DNA of 33,073 nucleotides, from positions 1-33,073 of the forward strand of contig JACDBX010000074.1 in NCBI GenBank assembly GCA_013694695.1. Reading direction: 5' to 3'. Below the pieces are notes generated by a model. The model was given only the letters and a program-made list of their open reading frames with translations, was not told where the DNA came from and ran no database searches. This DNA is from Gemmatimonadales bacterium (GTDB lineage Bacteria; Gemmatimonadota; Gemmatimonadetes; Gemmatimonadales; GWC2-71-9). A program made the translations under genes and the position numbers. Of the stretch, positions 17,118 to 24,320 are shown piece by piece; position 1 is the stretch's first letter, and each line of letters begins with the position of its first letter.

Positions 17118-18011
17118 ATGCGCAAAGCAATCTTGACGCTCGCCGCGATCGCCACGATCGGCGGGTGCGTTAGCCAGAAGAAGTACGACGAGATGGTCAT
17201 CGAGCAGAGCCGGGTATCGGAGCAGAAGGACTCGCTCGTTTCCGACGTGCTCGCGGCGACACAACTCGTCACCGAGATCAACGCTGATCTCGCCCGCGTG
17301 CAGGGACTGGGCGTGAGTCCCGTCTCGTCGGGTGATCGACCGCTCGCCGGCAAGGCGGAAGAGCGGGCCGCGATGCTCGGCAAGATCCGCGAGGTGATCG
17401 CGCGGCTTGATGCCGCGGAGAAGCAGGTCGAGGACCAGCGCAAGCGCATCGGCACGGTCACCGCCGAGCGGCGCAAGCTCGCGTCGCAGCTGGAGAGCTT
17501 CCAGCGGACGATCGAGGACCTCCGCAGCACCGCGCAGCAGCAGGAGGCGCTCATCACCGAGCAGCGGGTGCAGATCCAGACGCTGTCATCACGCGTCGAC
17601 ACCCTCGCCCGTGCCACCGATTCGCTCACCATCGCAAGGGCAGCGGTCCTCGACACGCTCACGCATGTCGTAGACGAAGCGAACACCGTGTACTACGCGG
17701 TGGGTACAAAGGACGAGCTGATCAAGCGCGGCCTCGTGGTGAGCGAGGGGAGCAAGTTCCTGGTGTTCGGCGGCAAGTCGCTGCAGCCGGCGCGCGACCT
17801 TCGGCCCGAGCTCTTCCAGCGGCTCGATCGTCGCATCGACACGGTGCTCACCGTTCCGGAGCCGACCCGCGAGTATCGGATCGTGACCCGACAGAGCCCG
17901 CAACTCCTCGGTTCGACCGTGCTGCCCAATGGCAAGATCAAGGGTAACCTGCGGATCAGCTCGCCGGCATTCTGGGACAGTGGGAAGTACCTGATCGTCG
18001 TTCGCGACTGA
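17118..18011 (+). CDS. Coiled-coil lipoprotein of unknown function
   Basis: A 297-aa predicted lipoprotein (LTLAAIATIGGC lipobox). Residues about 20-195 are rich in Gln, Glu, Arg and Ala with heptad spacing, forming a long coiled coil (for example KIREVIARLDAAEKQVEDQRKR and ESFQRTIEDLRSTAQQQEAL). The C-terminal 90 or so residues are globular, with VVSEGSKFLVFGGK and a closing beta segment GKIKGNLRISSPAFWDSGKYLIVVRD. The SD AGGAAAAAGG precedes the ATG. This build resembles periplasmic spacer lipoproteins of Bacteroidetes and Gemmatimonadota, but no named domain is recognised. A strong hairpin follows the stop, so it is probably monocistronic. Confidence 0.75.
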   Translation: MRKAILTLAAIATIGGCVSQKKYDEMVIEQSRVSEQKDSLVSDVLAATQLVTEINADLARVQGLGVSPVSSGDRPLAGKAEERAAMLGKIREVIARLDAAEKQVEDQRKRIGTVTAERRKLASQLESFQRTIEDLRSTAQQQEALITEQRVQIQTLSSRVDTLARATDSLTIARAAVLDTLTHVVDEANTVYYAVGTKDELIKRGLVVSEGSKFLVFGGKSLQPARDLRPELFQRLDRRIDTVLTVPEPTREYRIVTRQSPQLLGSTVLPNGKIKGNLRISSPAFWDSGKYLIVVRD

Positions 18012-18030
18012 CCTGCTCCGGAAGGTGGTT

Positions 18031-18063
18031 GTGGGAACGTTCCAGGCCCGGGAGCGTTCCCAC
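18031..18063 (+). terminator. Strong hairpin after the coiled-coil lipoprotein gene
   Basis: GTGGGAACGTTCC and GGAGCGTTCCCAC form a 13-bp stem (one G-U pair) around a 7-base loop, 20 bases after the stop codon. The following bases, TTCTGCTATCTT, are only moderately U-rich, so the terminator label is likely but not certain. Confidence 0.7.
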
Positions 18064-18066
18064 TTC

Positions 18067-18075
18067 TGCTATCTT
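18067..18075 (+). promoter_or_regulatory. Candidate extended -10 promoter of the DUF411 gene
   Basis: TGCTATCTT matches an extended -10 (TGn plus TATCTT), directly after the hairpin and 41 bases before the ATG at 18117. No -35 hexamer is seen, because that position lies within the hairpin arm. Confidence 0.35.
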
Positions 18076-18116
18076 GGGTTCCCATCCGTTACCCTGTCAT
18101 TTGCTCGAGGCCTTTC

Positions 18117-18578
18117 ATGCGCAACCGGGTCGTGTCAACGCTGATCGCTGCCGCGCTGGTCGGCGGAACCGCCGTCACGGTGGCGGCCGCCCGCTCACCG
18201 GCCCCGATCCCGATGCGGGTGGTCAAGTCGCCCACCTGCGGGTGCTGCCAGAAGTGGGTCGATTACATGAAGACCCAGGGGTTCGCTGTCACGGTCGAGA
18301 ATCGCGATGAGTTCACGGCACTCAAGCGGGCGAACGGCGTGACGCAGGACCTGCAGTCGTGCCACACTGCGTTTGTCGGAAATGTGGTGATCGAGGGGCA
18401 CGTCCCGGCCGACCTGGTCAAGAAGGTGCTCGCCGAGAAGTCGGCGACGGTCAAGGGATTGAGCGTGCCCGGCATGCCGATGGGCTCGCCGGGAATGGAA
18501 GGCCCTGTGTCGCAGCGCTACACCATCTACAGCTTCGACGCGAAGGGGAACGCCAAGCCTTACGCAGTGCGGAACTAG
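18117..18578 (+). CDS. Secreted DUF411 metal-binding protein
   Basis: A 153-aa exported DUF411 protein. After an N-terminal signal (LIAAALVGGTAVTVAAA) comes the family core: MRVVKSPTCGCCQKWVDYMKTQGFAV with the C-x-C-C cluster (Cys41, Cys43, Cys44), QSCHTAFVGNVVIEGHVPADLVKKVL with Cys82-His83, and the closing YTIYSFDAKG. The fold is thioredoxin-like. DUF411 genes often accompany copper-resistance genes, and the methionine-rich GMPMGSPGM near residues 119-127 fits Cu(I) binding. The gene has its own candidate promoter and ends in a TAG that shares CTAG with the opposing acyltransferase stop. Confidence 0.9.
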   Translation: MRNRVVSTLIAAALVGGTAVTVAAARSPAPIPMRVVKSPTCGCCQKWVDYMKTQGFAVTVENRDEFTALKRANGVTQDLQSCHTAFVGNVVIEGHVPADLVKKVLAEKSATVKGLSVPGMPMGSPGMEGPVSQRYTIYSFDAKGNAKPYAVRN

Positions 18579-19339
18579 GCCCCCAGTTCGTCGCGGAGAC
18601 GGGTGCGCGCGCCGTCGATGCGCGCCCGTACCCGGTCCCGCAACGCCCCGATGTCGTCGTGCGTCAGTCCGGCGGTTGGCTCGGGTTCGAGGATCTCCAC
18701 CACTGCCGTCGAGGGGTTGATGCGCCAGTCGTGCTTCGCGATGGCGTCGCGCGTGCCATAGAGCGCGAGCGGGAGAATCGGGACGCCGGCATCGATCGCG
18801 AGGCGAAACGCTCCATCCTTGAACGGCAGCATCTCCGACGTCTTCGAGCGCGTCCCCTCAGGGAACATCATCACCGACGCTCGCTTCCCCAGCCGGTCAT
18901 GGCATTCTGCCATCGCTGCGCGGGCGCTGCTCGCCAGCCCGCGATGAACCGGGATGTCCCGCACTCCCCACATCATCCACCCGAAGAGCGGCACCTTCAT
19001 GATCGACGCCTTGCTGAGCCACTTCATCTCCCATGGGAGGTGACAGAGGAGCAGCATGTCGGCGAATGATTCGTGGTTGGCCACCACGACGAACGGATTG
19101 CGGGGATCGGCGGGTACGAGACCGCGCACGGTGAAGTGCCACCGGGGGGTGAGCGCCACCACGGCCGTGCCGAGCACCCGGAAGAGCCGGCCGCCGTGAT
19201 AGTTGGCTGGGTCGATACCCATGCCGACAATGCGCCAGAGCACCACGAACGGAAGGCCGACGATCACCGCGGTGATGAGAACGGCCCACATCCATAGCGA
19301 TGCGAGGGTGGTGCGGAACGATCGGACGATGTTCGACAT
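18575..19339 (-). CDS. 1-acyl-glycerol-3-phosphate acyltransferase-like (LPLAT) protein
   Basis: A 254-aa membrane-bound PlsC-family acyltransferase. It has an N-terminal hydrophobic segment (LWMWAVLITAVIVGLPFVVLW). The catalytic NHESFAD (H89-D94) is motif I, GVRDIPVHRG resembles motif II and MMFPEGTRS (158-165) is motif III; a VPILPLALYGT strand completes the set. It probably acylates lysophosphatidate or a related lysolipid at the inner membrane. It lies 65 bp after the HEAT gene on the same strand and may be the last gene of that transcript. Confidence 0.92.
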   Translation of the reverse strand: MSNIVRSFRTTLASLWMWAVLITAVIVGLPFVVLWRIVGMGIDPANYHGGRLFRVLGTAVVALTPRWHFTVRGLVPADPRNPFVVVANHESFADMLLLCHLPWEMKWLSKASIMKVPLFGWMMWGVRDIPVHRGLASSARAAMAECHDRLGKRASVMMFPEGTRSKTSEMLPFKDGAFRLAIDAGVPILPLALYGTRDAIAKHDWRINPSTAVVEILEPEPTAGLTHDDIGALRDRVRARIDGARTRLRDELGA

Positions 19340-19404
19340 TGGCGGGAAGGTACGCGCAGGGGATGACGGCGCAATCCGGACGCATTGGCGGCCCGGTCCC
19401 GCCG

Positions 19405-20460
19405 CTAGCTGCGCCTGGCCAGTCCCGCCTTGGCGTCGGGTGTCGCAATTTCTTCGAGCGCCCGGTACGCGGCCGTCCTCACCGATGCCTCGGCGTGGCG
19501 GAGCAACCCCGTCAGCGCCGGCACGGCCCGTTCCATCCGGCGGAGCCCCGCAACTTCGGCGGCACCAGCCACCAGGTCTGGCCGATGGCTGCCCAGCGCG
19601 GTGACGAGCGCGTCGGTGGCATGCGGCGCCGCGACCAGCGCGTCGATGTAGGCACGCCGTTCTGCGCGACCCGGGGCGCCGTCCAGCGCCTCGACCAGCG
19701 CAGTTGCCCCCTCGTTGCCAAGTGCATGAATGGCGGCGAGGATCTCCGGCGGAACCGGTGGGCGCGGCAGCTCACGCACGAGTGAATCGACGACGTGTGG
19801 CGGTGCAACACGCCGACGCTCCCGCGAGATGATGGTGCGCGTTGCGTCGTCGCTTGAGGCATCGAGTTGCTGCAGGTCGAGGACCACCCGTGCGACCCGC
19901 GGCCAGTCCCTCGCCTCGACGGCAGCGGCACCAGCGTGCAGCAACGGATCCAGTCGCGTCGAGAACTCGGCCCGATCGGCTTCTCGGGTCACCGCCGCAG
20001 GGACGGCGTCGCGCCGCGGCACGGAGCCCGGAATATCAAGGAGCGCGGCCCGGAGGGCGTCGCTCATCGCCGGTCGCCTCCCGGCAACCAGGAGCGCACC
20101 GGGCACGCTCGACGTGAGCGCGTCGCGAACATGATCGGCCGACGGAAAGAGGCCGGGTGCCGACGCCATGATCTCGGCGACATCGCCCCACTGCCTCGGA
20201 CCCAGGCCAGCGGGAAGCTGGATCCGGCTGGTGTCGTGCTCGATCATCGCCGTGCGCATCAGCAGTGCCCCAGGTGCGTCACCGCCCACGGGAACACCGT
20301 TGACTAGAAGCCGCTCGTCATCGAGCTCGAAAACGACCACGCTCCCCGCGGCAGCCCGGGTGAGGAGGCCAAGGACACGTTCACTGCCCACCGGGTCGAC
20401 CGACGAGGCTCGGACTTGGTAAATGGCAGCGGCAAACAGCGCGGTCAGCGGGACTGGCAC
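19405..20460 (-). CDS. HEAT-repeat protein linked to the ECF transporter
   Basis: A 351-aa predicted soluble protein. The C-terminal 170 or so residues form HEAT-like helical pairs (AILAAIHALGNEGATALVEALDG, YIDALVAAPHATDALVTALGSH, MERAVPALTGLLRHAEASVRTAAYRALEEIA). The N-terminal part contains VVFELDDERLLVNGVPVGGDA, a beta-rich unrecognised domain followed by helices. There is no signal peptide. It starts at a GTG (20460) seven bases after the ATPase stop, so it is almost certainly co-transcribed with the ECF transporter genes. A role as scaffold or regulator of the transporter is inference; it could equally be an unrelated passenger. Confidence 0.75.
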   Translation of the reverse strand: MPVPLTALFAAAIYQVRASSVDPVGSERVLGLLTRAAAGSVVVFELDDERLLVNGVPVGGDAPGALLMRTAMIEHDTSRIQLPAGLGPRQWGDVAEIMASAPGLFPSADHVRDALTSSVPGALLVAGRRPAMSDALRAALLDIPGSVPRRDAVPAAVTREADRAEFSTRLDPLLHAGAAAVEARDWPRVARVVLDLQQLDASSDDATRTIISRERRRVAPPHVVDSLVRELPRPPVPPEILAAIHALGNEGATALVEALDGAPGRAERRAYIDALVAAPHATDALVTALGSHRPDLVAGAAEVAGLRRMERAVPALTGLLRHAEASVRTAAYRALEEIATPDAKAGLARRS

Positions 20461-20467
20461 GTCTTGA

Positions 20468-22123
20468 CTACCTCAGGCGGTGTGCTGCGAGGGCGGCAGC
20501 GACGTCTCGAAATCGGTCATAGGGGGGTTTCAGGTGCAATGCCCGGGCCACAATGAGCGTTGCGGGCGCGGGGAGGACACCATCGTCGAAGATTGCCTCG
20601 AACGGCACCACCGCCCGTACGGCGCGTTGATCGACGCGAAAGGCTCGGTTGAGTGCCTCACGGGCAAAATTCGGATCGTGCGTGACGACCAATGTTGACA
20701 CCCCACGCTCTCGCCGATCCAGCACCATGTCGACCACGCGCCGCCGCGACGCATCGTCCAAACCTGCAGTCGGCTCGTCGAGCAGCAGCAGCTCGGGTTC
20801 CGCAACCAGCAAGGCAGCCAGCGCCACCAGCCGTCGCACCGGCAGCGGAAGATCTCCGGGGTGGCGGTCGCCCATGTCCAGCAGGCCGAGCTGGTGAAGC
20901 GTGGCGTCGACGCGCGCGTCGATGCGGGCAGCGTCCCACCCCGCGTGTTCTGCCGTGAATCGACATTCCTGCTTCACCGTGGTGGCAAACAATTGCCGCT
21001 CTGGCTGCTGGGAAAGCATTGCCACACGCGGTGCCAGGTCTTCCGGGTGGCGACCGACGGTGGGCTGGTCGAGAACGATCACCGATCCGTGTCGCGGATG
21101 CTCCAGCGCCATGGCCAGTCGAAGCAGCGTCGACTTGCCCGCGCCGTTGGCGCCGAAGAGTCCACATGCATCGCCGCGGTGCACCGTCATCGTCGCGGCG
21201 CGGAGCACGTCACTCGTTCCGGAGTAGCCGAAGTCGACCTCCCGCAGCTCGAAGACTGGTGACGAATCCACCACCACCGCGGCGGGCGCGGCACGATGGT
21301 CCGTCGCGACGGTGTCGATCTGCGCGAGGAGTGCCGGCGGCGTGATCGCCCGGGGTGCCGGGAGCCCGGCTGCGGCCGCCAGGGCAGCGGTGTCGGTGGT
21401 GCCCGCGCCGTGGGCGTGCATCGCGTCGCCCGCGAGCAACTCATGCGGCACGCCGTCCAGCACGGCCCGTCCATGAGCAAGCACCACAACCCGGTCGGCG
21501 AGTGGGTACATCGCCTCGGCGTCCTCACTGGCAACCACGACCGTCGCGCCGTCGTCGGCGAGTGAGCGGAGGATGCGCTGGACCATCCGTCGGGTCCCGT
21601 GATCGAGCGCGGAGAATGGTTCGTCAAGAAGCCACGTGCGGGGCGCGGCAACGGCGAGTGCCGCGATGACAACGCGCTGCGTTTCGCCGCCCGAAAGGGT
21701 GGACGGCGCACGGTCGGCGAGCGCGGCCAGGTCGAAGCGACCGAGTGCGTCATCGACCCTGCTGAGGATCTCCTGTCGCCCGAGGCCAAGGTTCATCGGC
21801 CCCACGGCGAGCTCGGCGCGCACGGTCGGCGCGATGCCACTGAGCTGGAGCTGTGGTGATGGCGCCAGGTAGCCGATTGCGAGTGCGAGGGGTGAGTCTC
21901 GGGCTGGGTCGGTGTCGTCCACGAGCACGCTTCCGCGCCGCTCGCCGCCGGTGAGTCGGGGAGCGAGTCCTGCGGCAGCGAGCAGTAAGGTGCTGGTTCC
22001 GCTTCCGATCGCGCCGGTGAGCCAGGTCACTCGGCCCGGAATGATGTCCAGGTCGACATCATCCAGCGCTGCGAGGGATTGTGCCGGATATCGGAACCAG
22101 AGCCCGCGCACCGCAATCGTCAT
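20468..22123 (-). CDS. Fused double ATPase of an ECF-type ABC importer
   Basis: A 551-aa cytoplasmic protein with two ABC nucleotide-binding domains, equivalent to EcfA1-EcfA2 in one chain. NBD1 (1-240) has Walker A GAIGSGTST with Thr43 where Lys is expected, a perfect LSGGE at 143-147, Walker B LLDEP at 165-169 and ASEDAE in place of the switch His. NBD2 (288-540) has canonical GANGAGKST (Lys330), LLLLDEP and VVTHD (His482), but its signature reads LPLPV instead of LSGGQ. The intact and defective halves therefore assemble into one active and one degenerate composite site. The ATG at 22123 overlaps the T-component stop as ATGA; the longer ORF is a non-homologous extension. It would power uptake of a vitamin or metal by the S/T components. 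Confidence 0.93.
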   Translation of the reverse strand: MTIAVRGLWFRYPAQSLAALDDVDLDIIPGRVTWLTGAIGSGTSTLLLAAAGLAPRLTGGERRGSVLVDDTDPARDSPLALAIGYLAPSPQLQLSGIAPTVRAELAVGPMNLGLGRQEILSRVDDALGRFDLAALADRAPSTLSGGETQRVVIAALAVAAPRTWLLDEPFSALDHGTRRMVQRILRSLADDGATVVVASEDAEAMYPLADRVVVLAHGRAVLDGVPHELLAGDAMHAHGAGTTDTAALAAAAGLPAPRAITPPALLAQIDTVATDHRAAPAAVVVDSSPVFELREVDFGYSGTSDVLRAATMTVHRGDACGLFGANGAGKSTLLRLAMALEHPRHGSVIVLDQPTVGRHPEDLAPRVAMLSQQPERQLFATTVKQECRFTAEHAGWDAARIDARVDATLHQLGLLDMGDRHPGDLPLPVRRLVALAALLVAEPELLLLDEPTAGLDDASRRRVVDMVLDRRERGVSTLVVTHDPNFAREALNRAFRVDQRAVRAVVPFEAIFDDGVLPAPATLIVARALHLKPPYDRFRDVAAALAAHRLR

Positions 22124-22851
22124 CCGAAGCGCCACCACCCCGCGGCTGCCACCAGGAGCAGTGCAGCCCAGCGGATCACGCGGTCGACCGATCGGTCCCG
22201 CGGCGGATCGATCGGCGTACGCGGGCCGACCAAGGTCAGGCCGCGAGTCTCGAGCGCGAGTGCCCGATCGTCGGCCTCCATCACCGACATCAACATCAAC
22301 GGGAAGACGAGTGCCGGGATGGCACGCGCCTTCGACAGCATCGTCCTGCCGGTCCTGAGCCCGCGGGTGCGTTGCGCCTCTCGCAGGCGCACGGCCTGCT
22401 CCCGCAGGCGATCGGCGGCATCGAGCGTGGCGACCACGACGAACGCCATGTCGAATCGCCAGCCGCGCGCGATCGCGGCCTGGAGGAACCGGTGGGGATC
22501 GAAACTGGTCGCAAACACGAGCGACGCGGTCACGATGGCCGCGAGCCGGAGCCCCTGCTCCAGAGCCCACGACAACCCGGTGGTGGAGAGCGCCACGCCG
22601 AGGACCACGGTTGTGCGGGGCTCATCACCCATCACTCCATGCATGATGAGGAGCAGGATCCAGAACGGCGCGCACACCGCGATGCCGAGCGCTACGCCGC
22701 GTGCGCCACCGGTCGCCACCGCGATCACGACGGTCACGATGTAGACCAGGAGCGTGCCCGCCGGCGGCGGCGCGAGGATCGCCGTGGCCGCAAGAGCGAG
22801 GGCCACCGTTGCCGGTGTGAAAGGATGGGCACGACGGGCGAGACTGGTCAC
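22120..22851 (-). CDS. ECF transporter T component (EcfT-like)
   Basis: A 243-aa membrane protein with about five or six hydrophobic segments. It has the T-component layout: TM helices up to residue 110, then a long cytoplasmic helical region (AIARGWRFDMAFVVVATLDAADRLREQAVRLREAQRTRGL). A second coupling motif is ALALETRGL. These two Arg-Gly motifs are the expected contacts with the ATPases; both read TRG where ARG is common. The GTG at 22851 overlaps the S-component stop as GTGA, and the stop overlaps the ATPase start as ATGA, giving a tightly coupled S-T-A set. Confidence 0.88.
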   Translation of the reverse strand: MTSLARRAHPFTPATVALALAATAILAPPPAGTLLVYIVTVVIAVATGGARGVALGIAVCAPFWILLLIMHGVMGDEPRTTVVLGVALSTTGLSWALEQGLRLAAIVTASLVFATSFDPHRFLQAAIARGWRFDMAFVVVATLDAADRLREQAVRLREAQRTRGLRTGRTMLSKARAIPALVFPLMLMSVMEADDRALALETRGLTLVGPRTPIDPPRDRSVDRVIRWAALLLVAAAGWWRFG

Positions 22852-23417
22852 CGGCCCACTGCGCGGGCTGCGAGGGGAAACCGACCGAGAATCCGCAGCG
22901 GGAGCGAGCGGAGCAGGATCCCGAGCAGGATGAACGAGATCGTCTTGTCGAGAATGTCGGTCAGCAATGAGGCTGTGGTGACCGCCGCAGCGAGCGAGAA
23001 CCCGGCTGAGCGGAAGAGTGCCCCCACTGCGGTGACGCCAGTGGCCGTGACGCCGCCAAAGAGGAAGTACGAGATCGCGGCCGACGTCAGGCCGCACGCG
23101 ACGCCGCAGGCCGCGCCCCAGGCCGCACTCCGCGACGTGTTGCCGAAGCCGCCGCGTGCGGCCGCGAGTGCCGCCAGCGCCGCGATCAGCCACTGGATCG
23201 GCGTGAATGCCAGCCACACGTATCCGCGAAGCATCCCCGACAGCAGTTGGCCGAGGGTACCGACCAGGAGGCCGCCGCTGAGTCCGTCGAGGACCGCCAC
23301 CAGCGAGGTGCCGAGGGTGTCGAGGTACACCGGAAGGGCCAGTTCGCTCGCCACCTGGCCCACCACCAGGTTGATCGCAACGGCTGTCGGAATGAGCGCG
23401 AGGAGACGTGGCGACAT
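22848..23417 (-). CDS. ECF transporter S component, substrate unknown
   Basis: A 189-aa membrane protein with about six hydrophobic segments, the size and layout of an ECF substrate-binding subunit. Typical elements are LPVYLDTLGTSLVAVLDGLSGGLLVGTLGQLLSG and the following WLAFTPIQWLIAALAALAA. It lacks recognisable signatures of the best-known vitamin-specific S proteins, so no substrate is proposed. It is first in the S-T-A-HEAT operon; the ATG at 23417 has a GGGAG about a dozen bases upstream, and the longer ORF overlaps the divergent PDZ gene region. A 65-bp gap separates it from the divergent PDZ gene. Confidence 0.82.
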   Translation of the reverse strand: MSPRLLALIPTAVAINLVVGQVASELALPVYLDTLGTSLVAVLDGLSGGLLVGTLGQLLSGMLRGYVWLAFTPIQWLIAALAALAAARGGFGNTSRSAAWGAACGVACGLTSAAISYFLFGGVTATGVTAVGALFRSAGFSLAAAVTTASLLTDILDKTISFILLGILLRSLPLRILGRFPLAARAVGR

Positions 23418-23482
23418 GTCGAGCGTGGCTCCCGGGGTGCGGGGTCGGTAGAATCTATGCTCATTCAACCCGGATTCTCGTG

Positions 23483-23857
23483 ATGCGCACCACGCTCCTC
23501 CTCTCGCTCCTCGCTCCACTCGCCGCCGCACCGCTCGCCGCACAGGGCGGGGACCGCGCACCGAGCACGACCCCGGCCGCGTCATCGGGATACGGCGCGT
23601 ATTTCGGTTCGCGGCCCAGCATGGACGAGGGCGGCGGTGGCGTACTGATTGAAGCGGTCACCACCGGTTCACCCGCGGACAAGGCTGGTGTGCGCCCCGG
23701 CGATGTGCTCGTGAAAATGGGGAAGCGCGACATGGTCGACCTTGCGGCGATGACCGAAGTGCTGCGCACCCACAAGGCGGGCGATACCCTCGCCGTGGTG
23801 GTGCGACGCGGCTCCGATACGCGCACCCTCCAGGTCGTGCTCGGCGTGCGCCCATGA
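23483..23857 (+). CDS. Small secreted PDZ-domain protein
   Basis: A 124-aa exported protein: signal peptide LLLSLLAPLAAAPLAAQ, a short Ser/Pro/Ala linker, then a single PDZ domain (GGVLIEAVTTGSPADKAGVRPGDVLVKMGKRDMVDLAAMTEVLRTHKAGDTLAVVVRRGSDTRTLQVVLG). The GSPADKAGVRPGDVL turn is the diagnostic part, as in HtrA-type PDZ2 domains, but no protease domain is attached. It may act as an adaptor or inhibitor in the periplasm (inference). Start ATG at 23483, with GTG at 23480 possible. Its stop overlaps the GAF gene as ATGA. Confidence 0.88.
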   Translation: MRTTLLLSLLAPLAAAPLAAQGGDRAPSTTPAASSGYGAYFGSRPSMDEGGGGVLIEAVTTGSPADKAGVRPGDVLVKMGKRDMVDLAAMTEVLRTHKAGDTLAVVVRRGSDTRTLQVVLGVRP

Positions 23858-24312
23858 GCGCCGTGCTCGATGCCGAGCGCGTGGTGACCCGTCTTCGGGC
23901 CGGGTTCAATCATGGCGTGCCGCGCGTACAGCTTCTCACCATGGCCGCGGAGCTGATTCGCGAATCCGGTGTGCCATACACCTCGGTTTATCTCTACATG
24001 CTGCACGGCGACGACCTCGTGCTCGAGGCATGGAGTGGACGTGAGACCGAACACGTACGGATTCCCGTGGGACAGGGTGTGTGCGGCACCGCGGTCGCCA
24101 CCGGCGAGGACCAGAACGTTCCGGATGTGCAAGGTCGGGAGAACTACATCGCATGCAACCTGTTCACGAAGTCGGAACTGGTGGTGCTGATCCGGCGCGG
24201 TGCCCAGATCCTGGGGCAGATCGACGTCGATTCCGACCAGGTTGATCCGTTCACGGCCGATGAGGAGCGTGCCGTCCGGCAGGTGGCCGAGGCGCTGGCG
24301 GTGCTCCTCTGA
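23854..24312 (+). CDS. GAF-domain protein of the free-Met-R-sulfoxide reductase type
   Basis: A 152-aa single GAF domain close to fRMsr (MsrC/YebR type), which reduces free methionine-(R)-sulfoxide. VRIPVGQGVCGTAVATGEDQNVPDV and YIACNLFTKSELVVLI match the family; Cys77 and Cys101 correspond to the GVCGT and HIAC cysteines. Glu108 and the IDVDS aspartates (D124, D126) match the substrate-binding acids. The third family cysteine, normally two residues before RIP (ACVRIP), is replaced by His67 (EHVRIP). It may therefore use a different recycling disulfide or be a sensor only. It is coupled to the PDZ gene by an ATGA overlap and lies 8 bp before the hydrolase gene. Confidence 0.85.
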   Translation: MSAVLDAERVVTRLRAGFNHGVPRVQLLTMAAELIRESGVPYTSVYLYMLHGDDLVLEAWSGRETEHVRIPVGQGVCGTAVATGEDQNVPDVQGRENYIACNLFTKSELVVLIRRGAQILGQIDVDSDQVDPFTADEERAVRQVAEALAVLL

Positions 24313-24320
24313 GCGAGCAG

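Noticed and set aside
19387-19403. GGCGG/CCGCC hairpin after the HEAT gene as terminator
   Set aside because: Only a 5-bp stem with no U tract in the minus-strand transcript.
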